Assembly: GCA_001805375.1 (NCBI GenBank)
Contig: MHFY01000031.1
Span: 1-5,687 of the forward strand
DNA from: Omnitrophica WOR_2 bacterium GWA2_47_8
GTDB lineage: Bacteria; Omnitrophota; Gorgyraeia; Zapsychrales; GWA2-47-8
Direction of reading: 5' to 3'
Length of the DNA: 5,687 nucleotides
A model generated the notes under the pieces. The model saw only the letters and a program-made list of their open reading frames with translations. It had not been told where the DNA came from and searched no databases. Made by a program: the position numbers and the translations under genes. Position 1 is the first letter of the stretch, and every line of letters begins with the position of its first letter. This document shows positions 5,374-5,687 of the stretch, in pieces.

Positions 5374-5687
5374 TTATTTAAAAAGCATCGGGACCATTGT
5401 ATTTACGAACGCGGCCTGAAACTGCAAAACCGAATTCGGATAAAATCCCACAACCACGATAATAACCGCCAACGGGACAAGCGACCAAACCTCCGTTATG
5501 TTCATGTCCGGATATTTCGCGCCGCTGATATTCGCCGGCCCCAGCAACACCCTCTGGATCATATAAAGGAAATAAACTGCGGTGATGATCAAACCCAAGG
5601 CCGCAACCACAGTAACCCATTGATACGCGCCAAACCCGCCAGCTAAAGATAAAAATTCTCCCACAAAACCGCTTAACCCCGGCAGCC
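5374..5687 (-). CDS. nuoM: NADH-quinone oxidoreductase subunit M, C-terminal part
   Basis: These are the last 103 codons of NuoM, the antiporter-like complex I subunit next to NuoN. The frame is open to the right edge, so the start lies beyond the window; the GTG at 5664 is an internal valine, not a start. Residues visible from the edge read LPGLSGFVGEF, the conserved NuoM loop before the last helices, followed by ITAVYFLYMIQRVLLGP (a conserved family segment) and EVWSLVPLAVIIVVVGFYP, the final transmembrane helix. The discontinuous helix lysines and the N-terminal glutamate are outside the window. The order nuoM-nuoN and the 13-nt gap are standard for bacterial nuo operons. Confidence 0.96.
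   Translation of the reverse strand, partial: LPGLSGFVGEFLSLAGGFGAYQWVTVVAALGLIITAVYFLYMIQRVLLGPANISGAKYPDMNITEVWSLVPLAVIIVVVGFYPNSVLQFQAAFVNTMVPMLFK

Noticed and set aside
5374..5664. A separate small gene starting at 5664
   Set aside because: The frame continues upstream to the window edge with the conserved NuoM residues LPGLSGF before that codon, so it is the 3' end of nuoM.

Overview
The window carries seven protein genes on a chromosome of moderate G+C: four complete genes with recognisable products, two cut by the window edges, and one small membrane protein I cannot name. The gene set (succinyl-CoA synthetase, complex I subunits M and N, a DedA transporter, a peptidoglycan-binding lipoprotein) points to a diderm bacterium with a proton-pumping respiratory chain. 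There is no phage, IS or CRISPR signal. I cannot fix the phylum. An uncultured lineage such as Omnitrophota is only an impression from protein style and the intergenic repeats.

Layout. Positions 1-2624 are on the minus strand and read leftwards: a lipoprotein with two peptidoglycan-binding domains (2624-2079), sucC (1911-781) and sucD (694 to beyond position 1). Positions 2625-2852 form a divergent promoter region. Positions 2853-3910 are on the plus strand: a small single-pass membrane protein followed 2 nt later by a DedA-family protein. Positions 3927-5687 are again on the minus strand: nuoN, preceded by the 3' part of nuoM, the end of a complex I operon. It converges on dedA with only 16 bp between the two stop codons.

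How the genes work together. SucC and SucD are the beta and alpha subunits of one TCA-cycle enzyme. NuoM and NuoN are neighbouring antiporter-like subunits of the complex I membrane arm. The DedA protein and its upstream partner look translationally coupled. DedA proteins act on undecaprenyl phosphate or other lipids at the membrane, so the partner may be an accessory envelope protein. The lipoprotein has no visible functional link to sucCD.

The least ordinary part is non-coding. Both gaps of the lipoprotein-sucC-sucD cluster hold an array of degenerate 7-8 bp units arranged as two inverted arms around a unique spacer. The unit sequence differs completely between the two gaps while the architecture is the same. 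The copy upstream of sucC also encloses a strong Shine-Dalgarno followed by an 18-codon reading frame that ends in an ATGA overlap with sucC. The divergent region at 2660-2840 has near-mirror-image promoter boxes and a long-range inverted repeat in one leader.
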